Positions 8,268 through 18,000 are shown, numbered from the stretch's first letter. The stretch: DNA of 42,738 nucleotides from Pseudoalteromonas sp. NBT06-2 (GCF_002276045.1 NZ_NQMR01000058.1:1-42738), one strand, 5' to 3'. Program-made: numbers and translations. Notes: generated by a model not told the origin, from the sequence alone.

Positions 8268-8760
8268 AACGATTCAATGTAAAGCCCCCACGTTCATATG
8301 TATCAACATGCTTTAAACCGGCTTTGAGTAAGATTTTATTCGAAGCGATATTTTCAACAACAGCTTCAGCTATGAGATTATCAAGTTTTAATACATTTTT
8401 TGCATAATCCATTGTTGCTTTAACAGCTTCATAACCTAAGCCTTTGCCCCAATATTCAGGCAACATGCGATAGCCGATGTCTGGACGTTGCTCGTTAGGT
8501 AGGTATTTGATACCACAAAATCCAATGACTTTATCTGTTTCTTTGCACAACAATGCATAACGGGCATAACCATATTTTTTGTATTCTGCTTGCCAAACGT
8601 TGGTGATCACATTGACAGCATCTTGTTTGGTTTTTACTAGCCCTAAATCCCCTGTATATTTGGTCACGTCTTCATTAATTGAAAACGCATATACGGCATC
8701 TAAATCATCTAAAGTAAATTCTCTCATTTTTAAACGTGGTGTTTCTATCAGTATTGTCAT
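8260..8760 (-). CDS. GNAT acetyltransferase, RimJ/RimL type (paralogue)
   Basis: A 166-aa GNAT protein beginning TILIETPRLKMREF, the usual RimJ/RimL opening. It contains RPDIGYRMLPEYWGKGLGYE with the GKGLG coenzyme-A loop and ends AGLKHVDTYERGG. It is the first gene of a two-gene minus-strand unit with the overlapping paralogue at 7704-8267. The two differ considerably, so this is an old duplication or a recruited pair rather than a recent tandem copy. No substrate can be inferred. Confidence 0.88.
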   Translation of the reverse strand: MTILIETPRLKMREFTLDDLDAVYAFSINEDVTKYTGDLGLVKTKQDAVNVITNVWQAEYKKYGYARYALLCKETDKVIGFCGIKYLPNEQRPDIGYRMLPEYWGKGLGYEAVKATMDYAKNVLKLDNLIAEAVVENIASNKILLKAGLKHVDTYERGGFTLNRYE

Positions 8761-8951
8761 TGTATTTATCCTTATTCATTTTATTTTTGATATTACCAAA
8801 TTAGCAATGTCGTTATCTTCAATGTATTTATTTGAAAATCTCGTTTAAATTTGATTGTTATTGTTTAATTTCTGAGTGTGGAAGCAGTATAGGGATAATA
8901 AAAAAGCAAAACAGATACAGTTTTAATAAATATATTGCAATACAGATTAGG

Positions 8952-8972
8952 CAAGGTGCATTTAGCACCTTG
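8952..8972 (-). terminator. Hairpin after the LacI gene
   Basis: CAAGGTGC (8952-8959), loop ATTTA, and GCACCTTG (8965-8972) form an 8-bp perfect stem immediately beyond the minus-strand LacI stop at 8976. The T tract on the minus strand is weak, so termination efficiency is uncertain. Confidence 0.55.
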
Positions 8973-8975
8973 AGA

Positions 8976-10007
8976 TTAAGAAATCTTTAGATTTGGAGTA
9001 ATAGAGTCGTTGTGCGCAGAGATAGAGTCTCTGATAATTAATTCAGGCTTGAATAAATTATCAATATTGATACTGTCATTTTGATATACATATTTAAGCA
9101 CCCAGTTTGCAGCCATTTGACCCATTTTATCTACTGGATAGTTTATAGTGGAAAGCTTTGGGTATAAGTGACGTGCAAAAATTGTATTATCAAACCCTAT
9201 GATAGAGATATCTGAGGGTAAATGTAATTTATGCTCTCTAGCAACTGTCATAGCACCAGATGCAGTTTCATCATTAGCACATACAACAGCAGTAAAATTA
9301 ACCTTTTTTTCAAGTAATAACTGCATACCATTTGAACCTCCGCTTTCATTATAGTCACCTTCAACAAGTAAATCTTGATTAAAAGTTAAACTAAACTCTT
9401 TTAAGGCTTTTTTATGGCCAATTAAGCGGTTTTTAGCATCTTTTTTCCAAAGTGGACCAGAAATGACCGCTAATTCTTTATGACCTTTGTCAAGTAATGC
9501 TTTTGTGGCTAAGTAACCGCCTTGTTCGTTGTTAAGGCTAATGCACCGATCTGCTATTTCTGCAACATATCTATTTATTAACACAATAGGAATAGAACCT
9601 TGGCTTAGTTTTATTAGGTATTCATCAGATACAGCCTCAACATGCAAAATGAGGGCATCACAATTACGACCAATTAAAAAATCAATGCTTTCTATTTCAG
9701 TTGCTTCTTCAGCATGACCTGCAGCAATAATAACGTGTTTATGTGCCGCTCTTAACTTTGATTCAATACCGCTCAGCATCGCGCCGTAGAAGTAACCGCT
9801 TAGCTCAGATACTAAAATACCGACACTATTTGAGCAGTTAGATGCCAAAGACTGCGCAATTGAATTGGGGCGGTAATCTAGCTGTTTCATGGCTGCTAGA
9901 ACTTTCTCTTTGGTTTTATCACTGACTCGCGCATTATTGTTCATCACACGAGAGACTGTTGCCAAAGAGACACCTGCTAATTCAGACACTTCATAAATTG
10001 TTGCCAT
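8976..10007 (-). CDS. LacI-family transcriptional regulator of the beta-glucoside operon
   Basis: A 343-aa full-length LacI protein. The N-terminal HTH is IYEVSELAGVSLATVSRVMN (residues 4-23) and the hinge helix is in YRPNSIAQSLAS (around 46-57). A periplasmic-binding-protein-like effector domain follows, with typical VGILVSELSGYFYGAMLSGIE and VVCANDETASGAM segments. It is the last gene of the minus-strand GH1 / GPH symporter / lacI unit. Cognate sites are probably the GCGCTTACA-type palindromes at 12811-12824, 12870-12883 and 18265-18280 (inference from family operator style). The likely effector is cellobiose or another beta-glucoside. A hairpin at 10024-10051 may lower its expression relative to the two genes upstream. 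Confidence 0.93.
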   Translation of the reverse strand: MATIYEVSELAGVSLATVSRVMNNNARVSDKTKEKVLAAMKQLDYRPNSIAQSLASNCSNSVGILVSELSGYFYGAMLSGIESKLRAAHKHVIIAAGHAEEATEIESIDFLIGRNCDALILHVEAVSDEYLIKLSQGSIPIVLINRYVAEIADRCISLNNEQGGYLATKALLDKGHKELAVISGPLWKKDAKNRLIGHKKALKEFSLTFNQDLLVEGDYNESGGSNGMQLLLEKKVNFTAVVCANDETASGAMTVAREHKLHLPSDISIIGFDNTIFARHLYPKLSTINYPVDKMGQMAANWVLKYVYQNDSINIDNLFKPELIIRDSISAHNDSITPNLKIS

Positions 10008-10023
10008 TTCTTTCCTTAAACAA

Positions 10024-10051
10024 AAAGTAACCCTGTTATTGGGGTTACTTT
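10024..10051 (-). terminator. Intra-operon terminator/attenuator between symporter and lacI
   Basis: Read on the minus strand, AAAGTAACCC, an eight-base loop, and GGGTTACTTT are followed by TTTTG. This is a 10-bp stem with a short T run, standing in the 54-base gap between the symporter stop (10062) and the lacI start (10007). Partial termination here would keep repressor levels low. Confidence 0.7.
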
Positions 10052-10061
10052 ATCATAAAAA

Positions 10062-11390
10062 CTAATTTGTTATGGCATTAAGCTCTTGGTGTATTTGCTC
10101 AACTTTTTTATTATCTAGAATATACCACCGCATAATAGCAGCTGCAATTAATGACCCTAATGCAGGATATAAGGTAAATGAAACCAATATGCCTCGCGTT
10201 GTTTCTTTAGTTTGAGCAACATCAGCTTGATAGCCATAATATGCCAGTGCCCAACCTGCGAGTGCACCACCAAATGCAACACCTAACTTTATGAAAAAGA
10301 TAATTGTTGAATAAACCATTCCTGTGATACGTACACCTGTTTTCCAATGACCGTAATCTATCGCATCAGCCATTTTAGCCCAAAGTAATGGTGTTGCCAT
10401 ATCTAAAAAGAATTTCCAAAAGAAGAAAGAAACACAGGCTAATATCACTTGGTCACTGCCAATGAAAAAACTTGAAATACAAATAATGGCAGCAATCACT
10501 TGTAAACTAATGTAAGATTTTATTTTACAGTAACGTTTTGCTAAAGGTTGCGCAATAGCACAGCCTAATAAACTCCCTACCATGCCAATTGTCATGAAGG
10601 TGGTGATCAGATCTTCGCGCCCAAGAAAGTACTTTACGTAGTAAACAGCTAAGGTGAAACGTAATACTTGACCGGTTAATAAAAACACACCAGCAAGGCA
10701 TAACAATCTTGCTTGATCATTTAACCATAACTGTTTCATTGAGTCTTTAAATGAAATTTTTTGATTTACAGGTATTGAAATCCGTTCTTTAGTACCTGCA
10801 AAACATAACAAAAATAAAACAACGCCAAAAATGCTCATTACTATCATGGTCATTTGATAGCCTTTTGCTGAGTCGCCATTACCAAAATATTCAACTAATG
10901 GCATAGTGCACGCAGCAACGAGTACACCACTTAACATTGCAAAAATAAAACGATAAGTTTGAACGGAAACACGCTCTTTTGGATCTGCAGTTAATACACC
11001 GCCTAATGAGCAATAGGGTATATTAATAGCAGTATAAACCATCATTAATAAGGTATATGTAACAAATGCATATATCACTTTGTTGGTATCTGATAAATCA
11101 GGTGTAGTGAATGCAAGCACACTTAAAATACCAAAAGGCAAAGCTAACCATAGTAAGTAGGGTCTAAACTGGCCCCACTTAGTTTTAGTTCTATCGGCAA
11201 GTGCACCCATTAACGGATCAGTTACCGCATCAAAAATGCGTACAATCAAAAACATCGTACCAACAACTGCGGGCGATAAACCAACAACATCAGTATAAAA
11301 AATTAATAGAAACATCATTACTGTTTGGAAAATGATGTTGCTTGCGGTATCGCCTAGGCCATAGGCTACTTTTTCTTTAATTGAAAGCAT
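10062..11390 (-). CDS. GPH-family sugar:cation symporter (beta-glucoside uptake)
   Basis: A 442-aa protein with twelve predicted membrane helices. The N-terminus KEKVAYGLGDTASNIIFQ and the loop ending ALADRTKTKWGQFRPYLLW (about residues 62-80) are signatures of the glycoside-pentoside-hexuronide:cation symporters (MelB/XynP group). It lies 14 bases downstream of the GH1 gene on the same strand, which implies transport of the disaccharide that the cytoplasmic GH1 enzyme cleaves, plausibly cellobiose made by the GH9 and GH5 cellulases. The coupling ion (Na+ or H+) cannot be decided. Confidence 0.92.
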   Translation of the reverse strand: MLSIKEKVAYGLGDTASNIIFQTVMMFLLIFYTDVVGLSPAVVGTMFLIVRIFDAVTDPLMGALADRTKTKWGQFRPYLLWLALPFGILSVLAFTTPDLSDTNKVIYAFVTYTLLMMVYTAINIPYCSLGGVLTADPKERVSVQTYRFIFAMLSGVLVAACTMPLVEYFGNGDSAKGYQMTMIVMSIFGVVLFLLCFAGTKERISIPVNQKISFKDSMKQLWLNDQARLLCLAGVFLLTGQVLRFTLAVYYVKYFLGREDLITTFMTIGMVGSLLGCAIAQPLAKRYCKIKSYISLQVIAAIICISSFFIGSDQVILACVSFFFWKFFLDMATPLLWAKMADAIDYGHWKTGVRITGMVYSTIIFFIKLGVAFGGALAGWALAYYGYQADVAQTKETTRGILVSFTLYPALGSLIAAAIMRWYILDNKKVEQIHQELNAITN

Positions 11391-11404
11391 GTTTACCTCA
11401 GCGG

Positions 11405-12736
11405 TTAAGTTCTTCGGTTAATAAAGTTTTTATATGCGTAACCACTTGCTTTTATGGTACGTATTTGGGTTTGATAATCAACATAAACAATGCCAAAACG
11501 TTTGGTATAGCCTTCTGCCCATTCAAAATTATCCATTAAGCTCCATGCAAAATAACCTTTAATATTAACACCTTGTTCTATTGCATCATTAACTGCATTT
11601 AAATGGCTTTGGTAATATGCAATACGGTCAATATCATTGACTTCATGATCTTTAATTTTATCAGCCATTGCAGCACCATTTTCAGTAATATAAATGGGTG
11701 GCAAAGTATAAGTCTCATTTAATGACACTAATAAATGACTGAATCCTTTAGGATAAATTTCCCAGCCTATATCTGTAATAGCAACATCTTTAGGCGGTAC
11801 TTCTTTGAATAACTCTGAATTATCAGTTTCATATACTGCGCGAGTATAATAGTTTATACCTAAGAAATTCAGCTGTGTGGCTATGATATCGAAATCACCT
11901 TCATGAATATCAGGGTGGTTCTCTTGTGGTAGCTCATTTAATAACTCAGGGTAGGCGCCATCCATAATTGGTTTGATATACCACTGATTAAAATAATCAT
12001 CCGCTTTTTGTGCTGCTATAATATCTGCAGATGAATCAGTTTTTGGATAAGCAGGCGTAAAGTTTAAAACAATACCATTTTGGCTGTTTGGGCTATTTTT
12101 CGCTAATACTCGCATCCCTAAACCGTGAGCAAGTAATAAGTGGTGTGCAGCTTTTTTGCCAAACTCTTTACCTTTGATCCCAGGTGCATGAATACCTGCT
12201 TCGTAACCTAAAAAAGCACTGCAAAATGGTTCATTTAAGGTAGCATAAGAATCTACGCGGTTGCCAAGGGCTTTAGTGATCAAATTAACATAACTTTCAA
12301 AAGCGTAAGCAGTGGCTCTATTTAGCCAACCACCTTTATCTTCTAAGTGCTGCGGTAAGTCCCAATGATATAAAGTGACAAATGTTTTGATATTTTTGTT
12401 TTTTAATTTATCTAATAAGTTAATGTAAAAATCAACACCACTTTGGTTTAAAGTGCCATCAAGTTTAATAACACGGGGCCACGAAATTGATAACCGATAG
12501 GCATCTACACCAAGAGAATCAATCAATTCAACATCTTGTTGCCACTTATTGATATGATCACAAGCAACATCTCCATTTGATCTATCAACAATTTTTCCAT
12601 CTTTATCGCAAAAAGTGTCCCAAATGCAAGGTAGGCGTTCATCAACACCACCTTCAATTTGAAACGAAGCGGTGGCAACGCCAAATGTAAAGTTTTTAGA
12701 GTTCATTTTTGAATTGTTCGGTAACGATATTTTCAT
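11405..12736 (-). CDS. GH1 beta-glucosidase
   Basis: A 443-aa GH1 (beta/alpha)8 enzyme. The acid/base Glu169 is in ATLNEPF and the nucleophile Glu352 in YITENGAA. Other hallmarks are FGVATASFQIEGG (18-30), LSISWPRV, LYHWDLPQHL (122-131), INYYTRAVYE and FAWSLMDNFEWAEGY. No signal peptide, so it is cytoplasmic and should hydrolyse imported cellobiose or other beta-glucosides to glucose. It is the first gene of the minus-strand operon with the GPH symporter and LacI regulator, and its promoter region carries two operator-like sites. An internal ATG 10 codons in (MNSKNFTFG) is an alternative start close to the usual family N-terminus. Confidence 0.95.
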   Translation of the reverse strand: MKISLPNNSKMNSKNFTFGVATASFQIEGGVDERLPCIWDTFCDKDGKIVDRSNGDVACDHINKWQQDVELIDSLGVDAYRLSISWPRVIKLDGTLNQSGVDFYINLLDKLKNKNIKTFVTLYHWDLPQHLEDKGGWLNRATAYAFESYVNLITKALGNRVDSYATLNEPFCSAFLGYEAGIHAPGIKGKEFGKKAAHHLLLAHGLGMRVLAKNSPNSQNGIVLNFTPAYPKTDSSADIIAAQKADDYFNQWYIKPIMDGAYPELLNELPQENHPDIHEGDFDIIATQLNFLGINYYTRAVYETDNSELFKEVPPKDVAITDIGWEIYPKGFSHLLVSLNETYTLPPIYITENGAAMADKIKDHEVNDIDRIAYYQSHLNAVNDAIEQGVNIKGYFAWSLMDNFEWAEGYTKRFGIVYVDYQTQIRTIKASGYAYKNFINRRT

Positions 12737-12810
12737 ATTAAGCCAAATTCTTATTTTTTAGTTCCAGTTTAAATTTTCTTTTTTCACACAAAGATCACGT
12801 TGTCATATAT

Positions 12811-12824
12811 TGAGCACGCTTACA
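12811..12824. promoter_or_regulatory. LacI-type operator candidate (weaker)
   Basis: TGAGCACGCTTACA shares the CGCTTACA half with the site at 12870-12883 and with the GH9 operator; the other half is degenerate. It is nearer the minus-strand GH1 gene (start 12736), where binding could repress that promoter. Confidence 0.5.
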
Positions 12825-12869
12825 TTTTTTTGTAAAAAATATTGCGCTTAATCTTATCTGTGATATAAA

Positions 12870-12883
12870 TGAAAGCGCTTACA
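12870..12883. promoter_or_regulatory. LacI-type operator candidate in the divergent GH1/transporter region
   Basis: TGAAAGCGCTTACA is a near-palindrome centred on the GC of AGCGCT, the classical LacI/GalR-family style with a central CpG. It lies in the 297-base gap between the divergent GH1 operon and the FucP-like gene, and shares AGCGCTTACA with the perfect palindrome upstream of the GH9 gene. Confidence 0.7.
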
Positions 12884-13033
12884 CTGAGATTAGAGGTTTA
12901 TTAAATAAAGGTCAATACTTTTAACATTATGTTTTTTTAATACGAAATTAAGCCAACAAACAGAGTATTTAATATCACAATTAAAAAAGACTTCAGTTTA
13001 AGCTGTTATAAAAAAGTGAACGAGGGGAAATTT

Positions 13034-14290
13034 ATGGTTAGTTCAATTGGGGTTACAAATGCAAGAGATCAATTAGGTGAAAATTCATCGCAAAATTATA
13101 ACTTTGCGCTCATTTCATTGACATCTTTATTTTTTATGTGGGGGCTTATTACCTGTCTGAATGATATTTTGATCCCACATTTAAAAAATGTTTTTGATTT
13201 ATCTTATTCCCAAGCAATGCTGATTCAATTTTGTTTTTTTGGCGCTTACTTTTTAGTTTCAATGCCAGCTGGTGGGGTTGTAAAAAAAATAGGGTATCAA
13301 AAGGGCATTGTACTTGGTTTAGTCATTGCAAGTATTGGGTGTGGGTTATTTTACCCTGCAGCATTTTTACATAGTTATCCTGTATTTTTAGCTGCATTAT
13401 TTGTATTGGCATCAGGTATTACTGTTTTGCAAGTATCGGCTAACCCTTATGTAAGCATTCTAGGTGATGAAAAAACAGCATCTTCACGTTTAACTATGAC
13501 ACAAGCTTTTAACTCATTAGGCACAACTATAGCGCCATTTTTTGGTGGTATACTGATTTTAGGTATTGCATCTCAATCATTTGAATCGATTGAACAACAA
13601 AAGATGATGCAAGCGCAAGCCGTGCAGATGCCATATTTATTATTGGCATTATCTTTACTTGTTTTAGCGGCTGTTTTTGCTTTTATCAAATTGCCACAAG
13701 TCTCTGATTCAGAAATAAATAATAAAAAAAGTGAAGGATCAGCTTGGCAGCATAAACATTTGATTTTGGGTGCTGTTGGCATATTTGTTTATGTTGGTGC
13801 TGAAGTGGGTATAGGCAGCCTTTTAATTAACTTTATGGCACTAGATAATATTGCAGGTTTAGAAGAGTCTGAGGCGGCTCATTATCTTACATACTTTTGG
13901 GGGGGAGCTATGGTGGGGCGCTTTATTGGCGCTGCCGTTATGCAAAAAGTTGATGCGGGTTTCGTATTATTTTTTAATGCCTGCTGTGCCATTTTATTAT
14001 TAATTGTAGCCATAGTCGCATCAGGTTCAATTGCTATGTGGGCAGTATTGTTAATCGGTTTATGTAATTAAATTATGTTCCCTACGATATTTAGTTTAGC
14101 CCTCAGAGGATTAAATCAGCATACCAGTCAAGGCTCAGGCATTTTATGTTTAGCCATAGTGGGTGGGGCGATTTTACCTCTACTGCAAGGTTTTTTAGCA
14201 GATTCAGCGGGTGTTCAAATGTCTTTTATCTTACCGATATTTTGTTTTGTTTTTATTGCTTATTACGGTTTGAGAGGGAGTAAATTATAA
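13034..14290 (+). pseudogene. FucP-like MFS sugar transporter interrupted by one in-frame stop
   Basis: The major-facilitator coding region is open for about 345 codons from ATG 13034 (GAGGGG at 13022-13027 upstream), reaches TAA at 14069-14071, and continues in the same frame to 14290. It reads GLCN, stop, [14 protein letters not shown]. FucP/glucose-galactose permeases have Asn-Ser-Ile-Met-Phe-Pro here, so one TCA-to-TAA change explains the break. Other family marks are [31 protein letters not shown] [17 protein letters not shown], and [15 protein letters not shown]. The remaining sequence shows no other damage, so this is recent inactivation, suppression or a sequencing error. The product would import glucose or a related hexose across the inner membrane. 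Confidence 0.9.
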
Positions 14291-15196
14291 TGAAAAGCTC
14301 ACAATTAAAATTGCTGTGTGCGATAGGGATAACAACGAGTTTAATTGGTTGTAGTGGGCATGAATCCAATGCAATGAAAGTTGATCAAGCAGATAAAAAT
14401 CACTCAGTCAGTAAAGCAACTAACATTTGGTCAAAGCTAAATATCACAGTTAAACAAGACTCTGAAATGGAATCTAAAGTCATCGATTTGATTAATGGAA
14501 TGACTTTAGAGCCAAAAATTACACAAATGATCTAACCTGAAATCCGCGATATTACAGTTGAGGATATGCGTAAATATGGATTTGGTTCTCATTTAAATGG
14601 CGGTGGGGCTTTTCCTGATAATAATAAACATGCAACACCAGATGATAGGATTAATTTAGCAGAAGATATGTTTCATGCATCAATTGATGGCATTAATATT
14701 CCTACCATGTGGGGGGACTGATGCAGTTCATGGCCACAATAATGTAATAGGGGCGACTTTATTCCCTCATAATGTCAGTTTAGGTGCGGCTAATAACCCT
14801 GATTAATTGAAAAAATAGGGACTATTACGGCAACTGAAGTGATGGTAACTTGAATAGATTGGGTCTTTGTACCTACGGTTTCCGTTGTACGAGATGATAG
14901 ATGGGGTACTACATATGAAGGTTATTTTGAATACTCTCAAATTGTAAAATCATACGCATCTTCAATTGTAAAAGGCTTACAGAGCACTGTTTATAAAGGA
15001 TTTCAAGCTGAAAATCGGTACTGTTAAACATTTTTCAGGTGATGGTGGTACACAAAGCGTTAAAGGCGGCATGGAGAAAGTAGATATGGGCGCACAACAA
15101 TTAAGTTATGAAGTAGATGTATTACATACAGCTACAGCAGAATTATGTGAAGTACAGCAAAAATTAGTTAAACAAATTACGCGTTTTACATATTAA
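14290..15196 (+). pseudogene. Decayed N-terminal part of an exo-type GH3 beta-glucosidase lipoprotein
   Basis: It begins with a lipoprotein signal (TTSLIGC, Cys21) and then NIWSKLNITVKQDSEMESKV, LINGMTLEPKITQMI. A TAA at 14533-14535 follows where family members have Gln, and the frame continues PEIRDITVEDMRKYGFGSHLNGGGAFPDNNKHATPDD, about 142 codons in all. Near 14710 an extra G in a run of six shifts the frame ([14 protein letters not shown] becomes split over two frames), and further stops and shifts follow to KHFSGDGGTQS near 15035. Roughly the C-terminal two-thirds of the enzyme is absent. The ATG overlaps the transporter stop, so it was once the next gene in that operon. Confidence 0.85.
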
Positions 15197-15208
15197 TTAG
15201 GTAATATC

Positions 15209-17740
15209 ATGAATAGAAAAACAAAATTATCATTATTTATTGCAACGGCTATGAGCTTATCTGCGATTGCTGGGCAAAAAGTAGATAAAAAAAGAGATAA
15301 TATAGAAGCTGATGTTGAAGCTTTACTCTTAAAGTTAACCTTAAAAGAGAAAGTATCTTTAGTACATGCCAGTGGAAAGTTTCATATAAATGCCATAGAA
15401 CGAGTGGGCATACCTGAAATGTGGTTATCAGATGGTCCACATGGTGTTCGTCATCAAATAGAGCGACATACTTGGGATTCTGCAGGTTGGACAGATGATT
15501 ATTCTACTTATTTACCACATTTAACGTCAGTTGCTGCCAGTTGGGATCCTAATATTGCAAAATTACATGGCAACGTATTAGGTAGTGAAGCTCGCCATAG
15601 AGAAAAGGACTTTATTTTAGGACCTGGCGTAAACCTAGCACGCTTACCTTTATATGGTCGTAATTTTGAGTATATGGGCGAAGATCCTATTCTTGCTGCT
15701 AAGTTAGCAGTACCACAAATTAAAGCGATTCAAAAACATGATGTTGCAGCCACAATTAAACATTATGCTTTAAATACACAAGAGCTGAATCGTACAGGCG
15801 TAAATGCAAAACCTGATGAAAGAACCTTAAGAGAGGTATATTTACCGGCATTTGAAGCCGCCGTTAAAGAAGCTGATGTACTTGGTATGATGGGCGCTTA
15901 TAATGAATATTACGGTACGAATGCCAATCAAAGTAAACATTTAGTAATGGATATTTTAAAAGGAGAATGGGGTTTTAAAGGTGTCTTATTAACAGATTGG
16001 AATGTTGATATTAATACATATGATGCTGCTATTAATGGTTTAGATTTAGAAATGGGTACAGACGTTACCAGTTACAATGATTATTTTTTGGCAGATCCAT
16101 TATATAATATGATTAAGTCTGGCAAAGTACCTGAAGCTGCACTCGATGATAAAGTTAAACGAATTTTGCGTGTGCAACATACCATAGGTATGATGGACAA
16201 AAATCGCAAATTAGGTGAGAGAAATACTAAACAACATCAACTTGATGCACGAAAAATAGCGGCTGATGGTGTTGTATTATTAAAAAATGAAAAAGTAGAT
16301 GGTCAAGCCGTTTTACCTTTAGATAAAAGTAAAATTAAAAATATTCTGGTATTAGGGCCAAATTCAGATAAAAAGCATGGCACAGGAGGGGGATCTTCAG
16401 AGGTTAAATCTTTATATGAAATTACGCCATTACAAGGGCTTAAAAATAAGTTAGGTAAAGATGTCAATATCAAAGTAATGCGTGCAAGAAGTAATGTATT
16501 AGCGCCGATAGCCAGTGATTATGTGGCAAGTCGTCATTGGACAGGCACCCCAGCTTGGAACATTTCATATTATGATGATAAAGCACGCTCTCAACTGAAT
16601 AATGAATCATGGATAGTTGATTCTAAATATCAAGCAAATGATAGTAAAACTACCTCATATGTTACTATGAAAGCTAATATTAAACCGCTTAAAACAGGTG
16701 AACATATACTTAAAATAGCAGCAAAAGGTGATTTTAAGTTAAAAATTAATGGCAAGCTGGTGATTGAACACATAAGCAAAAATGGTGAGGTATTTGATAA
16801 GTCCGTTAACTTAAATGACAAAGAAAATTATGCATTTGAAATTAACTATGATGGTTCGCAGTCATTTACTTTAGGTTGGGATGCTCCTGGGAGTTTATTT
16901 AGTGAAGAAGCACAATATTTAGCGGCTGCTAAAAAAGCTGATGTAGTCATTTATTTTGGCGGTTTAAGCCATGGTGATGATAGAGAGTCAATAGATCGCC
17001 CGGACATGAAGTTACCAAACAGCCAAGATGAAATCATTACCAAACTACTACAAGCCAATCCAAACACTGTGGTATTTATGGTGGCAGGCTCTGCGGTTGA
17101 AATGCCTTGGGCTGAACAAGCAAACAGTATTGTTTGGGGCTGGTATGGCGGTATGGAAGCAGGCAATGCTTTTGCGGATATTTTAATGGGAGATATTAAC
17201 CCAAGCGGTAAAATGCCAATTACCTTGCCTGAAACACTTGAAGATACAGCACCTATCGCACTTGATGATTACAACGCAGAAGAGTCACTTTACAAAGAGG
17301 GTGTATTTATTGGTTACCGTTGGTTTGAAAAACAAGATATAAAACCAACATTTAGTTTTGGCCATGGTTTATCGTATAGTACATTTAACTATAGCGATAT
17401 AAAACTCTCCACTAAAAATCTAAGAGGGGATCAAACTGTAACTGTAACGGCAAAAGTGACAAATACTAGCAAAGTAGCTGGTGCTGAGATTGTACAGCTT
17501 TATTTAAACGATAAAAAATCAAGTGTAGATCGGCCTTTAAAAGAGCTTAAAGGTTTTGATAAAGTATTTTTACAGCCTGGTGAATCAAAAACGGTAAGTA
17601 TCAAACTGACAAAAAGAGATTTATCATTTTGGGACATCAAAACCAATAATTGGTTAGCAGAATCAGGTGAATTTCAAGTAATGTTAGGTGCTGCAGTCGA
17701 TGATATTCGATTAGTTGAGAGTTTTAATTATTTTCAGTAG
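15209..17740 (+). CDS. GH3 beta-glucosidase with PA14 insert, exported
   Basis: An 843-aa protein with a signal peptide (residues 1-22, ending SAIAG). The N-terminal GH3 barrel contains LSDGPHGVRH, GPGVNLARLPLYGRNFEYMGEDP-type sequence, the KH pair of TIKHYALN (K184, H185) and nucleophile Asp263 in LLTDWNV. The second GH3 domain starts VVLLKNE and is interrupted by a PA14-like module (about 430-560, EHILKIAAKGDFKLKINGKL). The acid/base candidate Glu593 follows it in DDRESIDRPDMKLP. A fibronectin-III-like domain closes the protein. This architecture is that of periplasmic or secreted aryl-beta-glucosidase/cellobiase. It is intact beside the decayed GH3 lipoprotein and the broken transporter. 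Confidence 0.94.
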   Translation: MNRKTKLSLFIATAMSLSAIAGQKVDKKRDNIEADVEALLLKLTLKEKVSLVHASGKFHINAIERVGIPEMWLSDGPHGVRHQIERHTWDSAGWTDDYSTYLPHLTSVAASWDPNIAKLHGNVLGSEARHREKDFILGPGVNLARLPLYGRNFEYMGEDPILAAKLAVPQIKAIQKHDVAATIKHYALNTQELNRTGVNAKPDERTLREVYLPAFEAAVKEADVLGMMGAYNEYYGTNANQSKHLVMDILKGEWGFKGVLLTDWNVDINTYDAAINGLDLEMGTDVTSYNDYFLADPLYNMIKSGKVPEAALDDKVKRILRVQHTIGMMDKNRKLGERNTKQHQLDARKIAADGVVLLKNEKVDGQAVLPLDKSKIKNILVLGPNSDKKHGTGGGSSEVKSLYEITPLQGLKNKLGKDVNIKVMRARSNVLAPIASDYVASRHWTGTPAWNISYYDDKARSQLNNESWIVDSKYQANDSKTTSYVTMKANIKPLKTGEHILKIAAKGDFKLKINGKLVIEHISKNGEVFDKSVNLNDKENYAFEINYDGSQSFTLGWDAPGSLFSEEAQYLAAAKKADVVIYFGGLSHGDDRESIDRPDMKLPNSQDEIITKLLQANPNTVVFMVAGSAVEMPWAEQANSIVWGWYGGMEAGNAFADILMGDINPSGKMPITLPETLEDTAPIALDDYNAEESLYKEGVFIGYRWFEKQDIKPTFSFGHGLSYSTFNYSDIKLSTKNLRGDQTVTVTAKVTNTSKVAGAEIVQLYLNDKKSSVDRPLKELKGFDKVFLQPGESKTVSIKLTKRDLSFWDIKTNNWLAESGEFQVMLGAAVDDIRLVESFNYFQ

Positions 17741-17858
17741 AAGGGTGTAATACATTGTTATTTTGTCATTATTATTTCTAATGATGGCAAAAGCAAAGTT
17801 ACATTTAAAATCCTATATATAAAACAGCACCTGATTGAGTTCATCGGGTTGGCTCTGA

Positions 17859-18000
17859 TTAAATAGAGTGAGAGATTACTTTTTTACCAAGGTGGTAGAG
17901 TTTATCACTCTGAGCTTCTTGATTGGATTCAATATCACACAGACTTTGACGGTCAAACAGCTGAGTAAACTCTATGGTAATGAGCCGTTCACATCGAGTG
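17859..18000 (-). pseudogene. IS4-type transposase remnant (N-terminal domain)
   Basis: Minus-strand reading gives EFTQLFDRQSLCDIESNQEA then QSDKLYHLGKKVISHSI and a stop at 17859-17861. The pattern (QL..R.SL.DIE....Q..KLYHLG...S.S) is that of the N-terminal domain of IS4-family transposases. Nothing of the catalytic core remains. It sits in the 725-base gap (17741-18466) on the left side of the GC-richer cellulase block. The rest of the gap shows no other coding sequence; the right third holds the GH9 promoter and operator. Confidence 0.55.

Noticed and set aside
17750..17800. Possible terminator after the intact GH3 gene
   Set aside because: The TTTGTCATTA / TAATGATGGCAAA pairing is interrupted by bulges and has no T run; not convincing.
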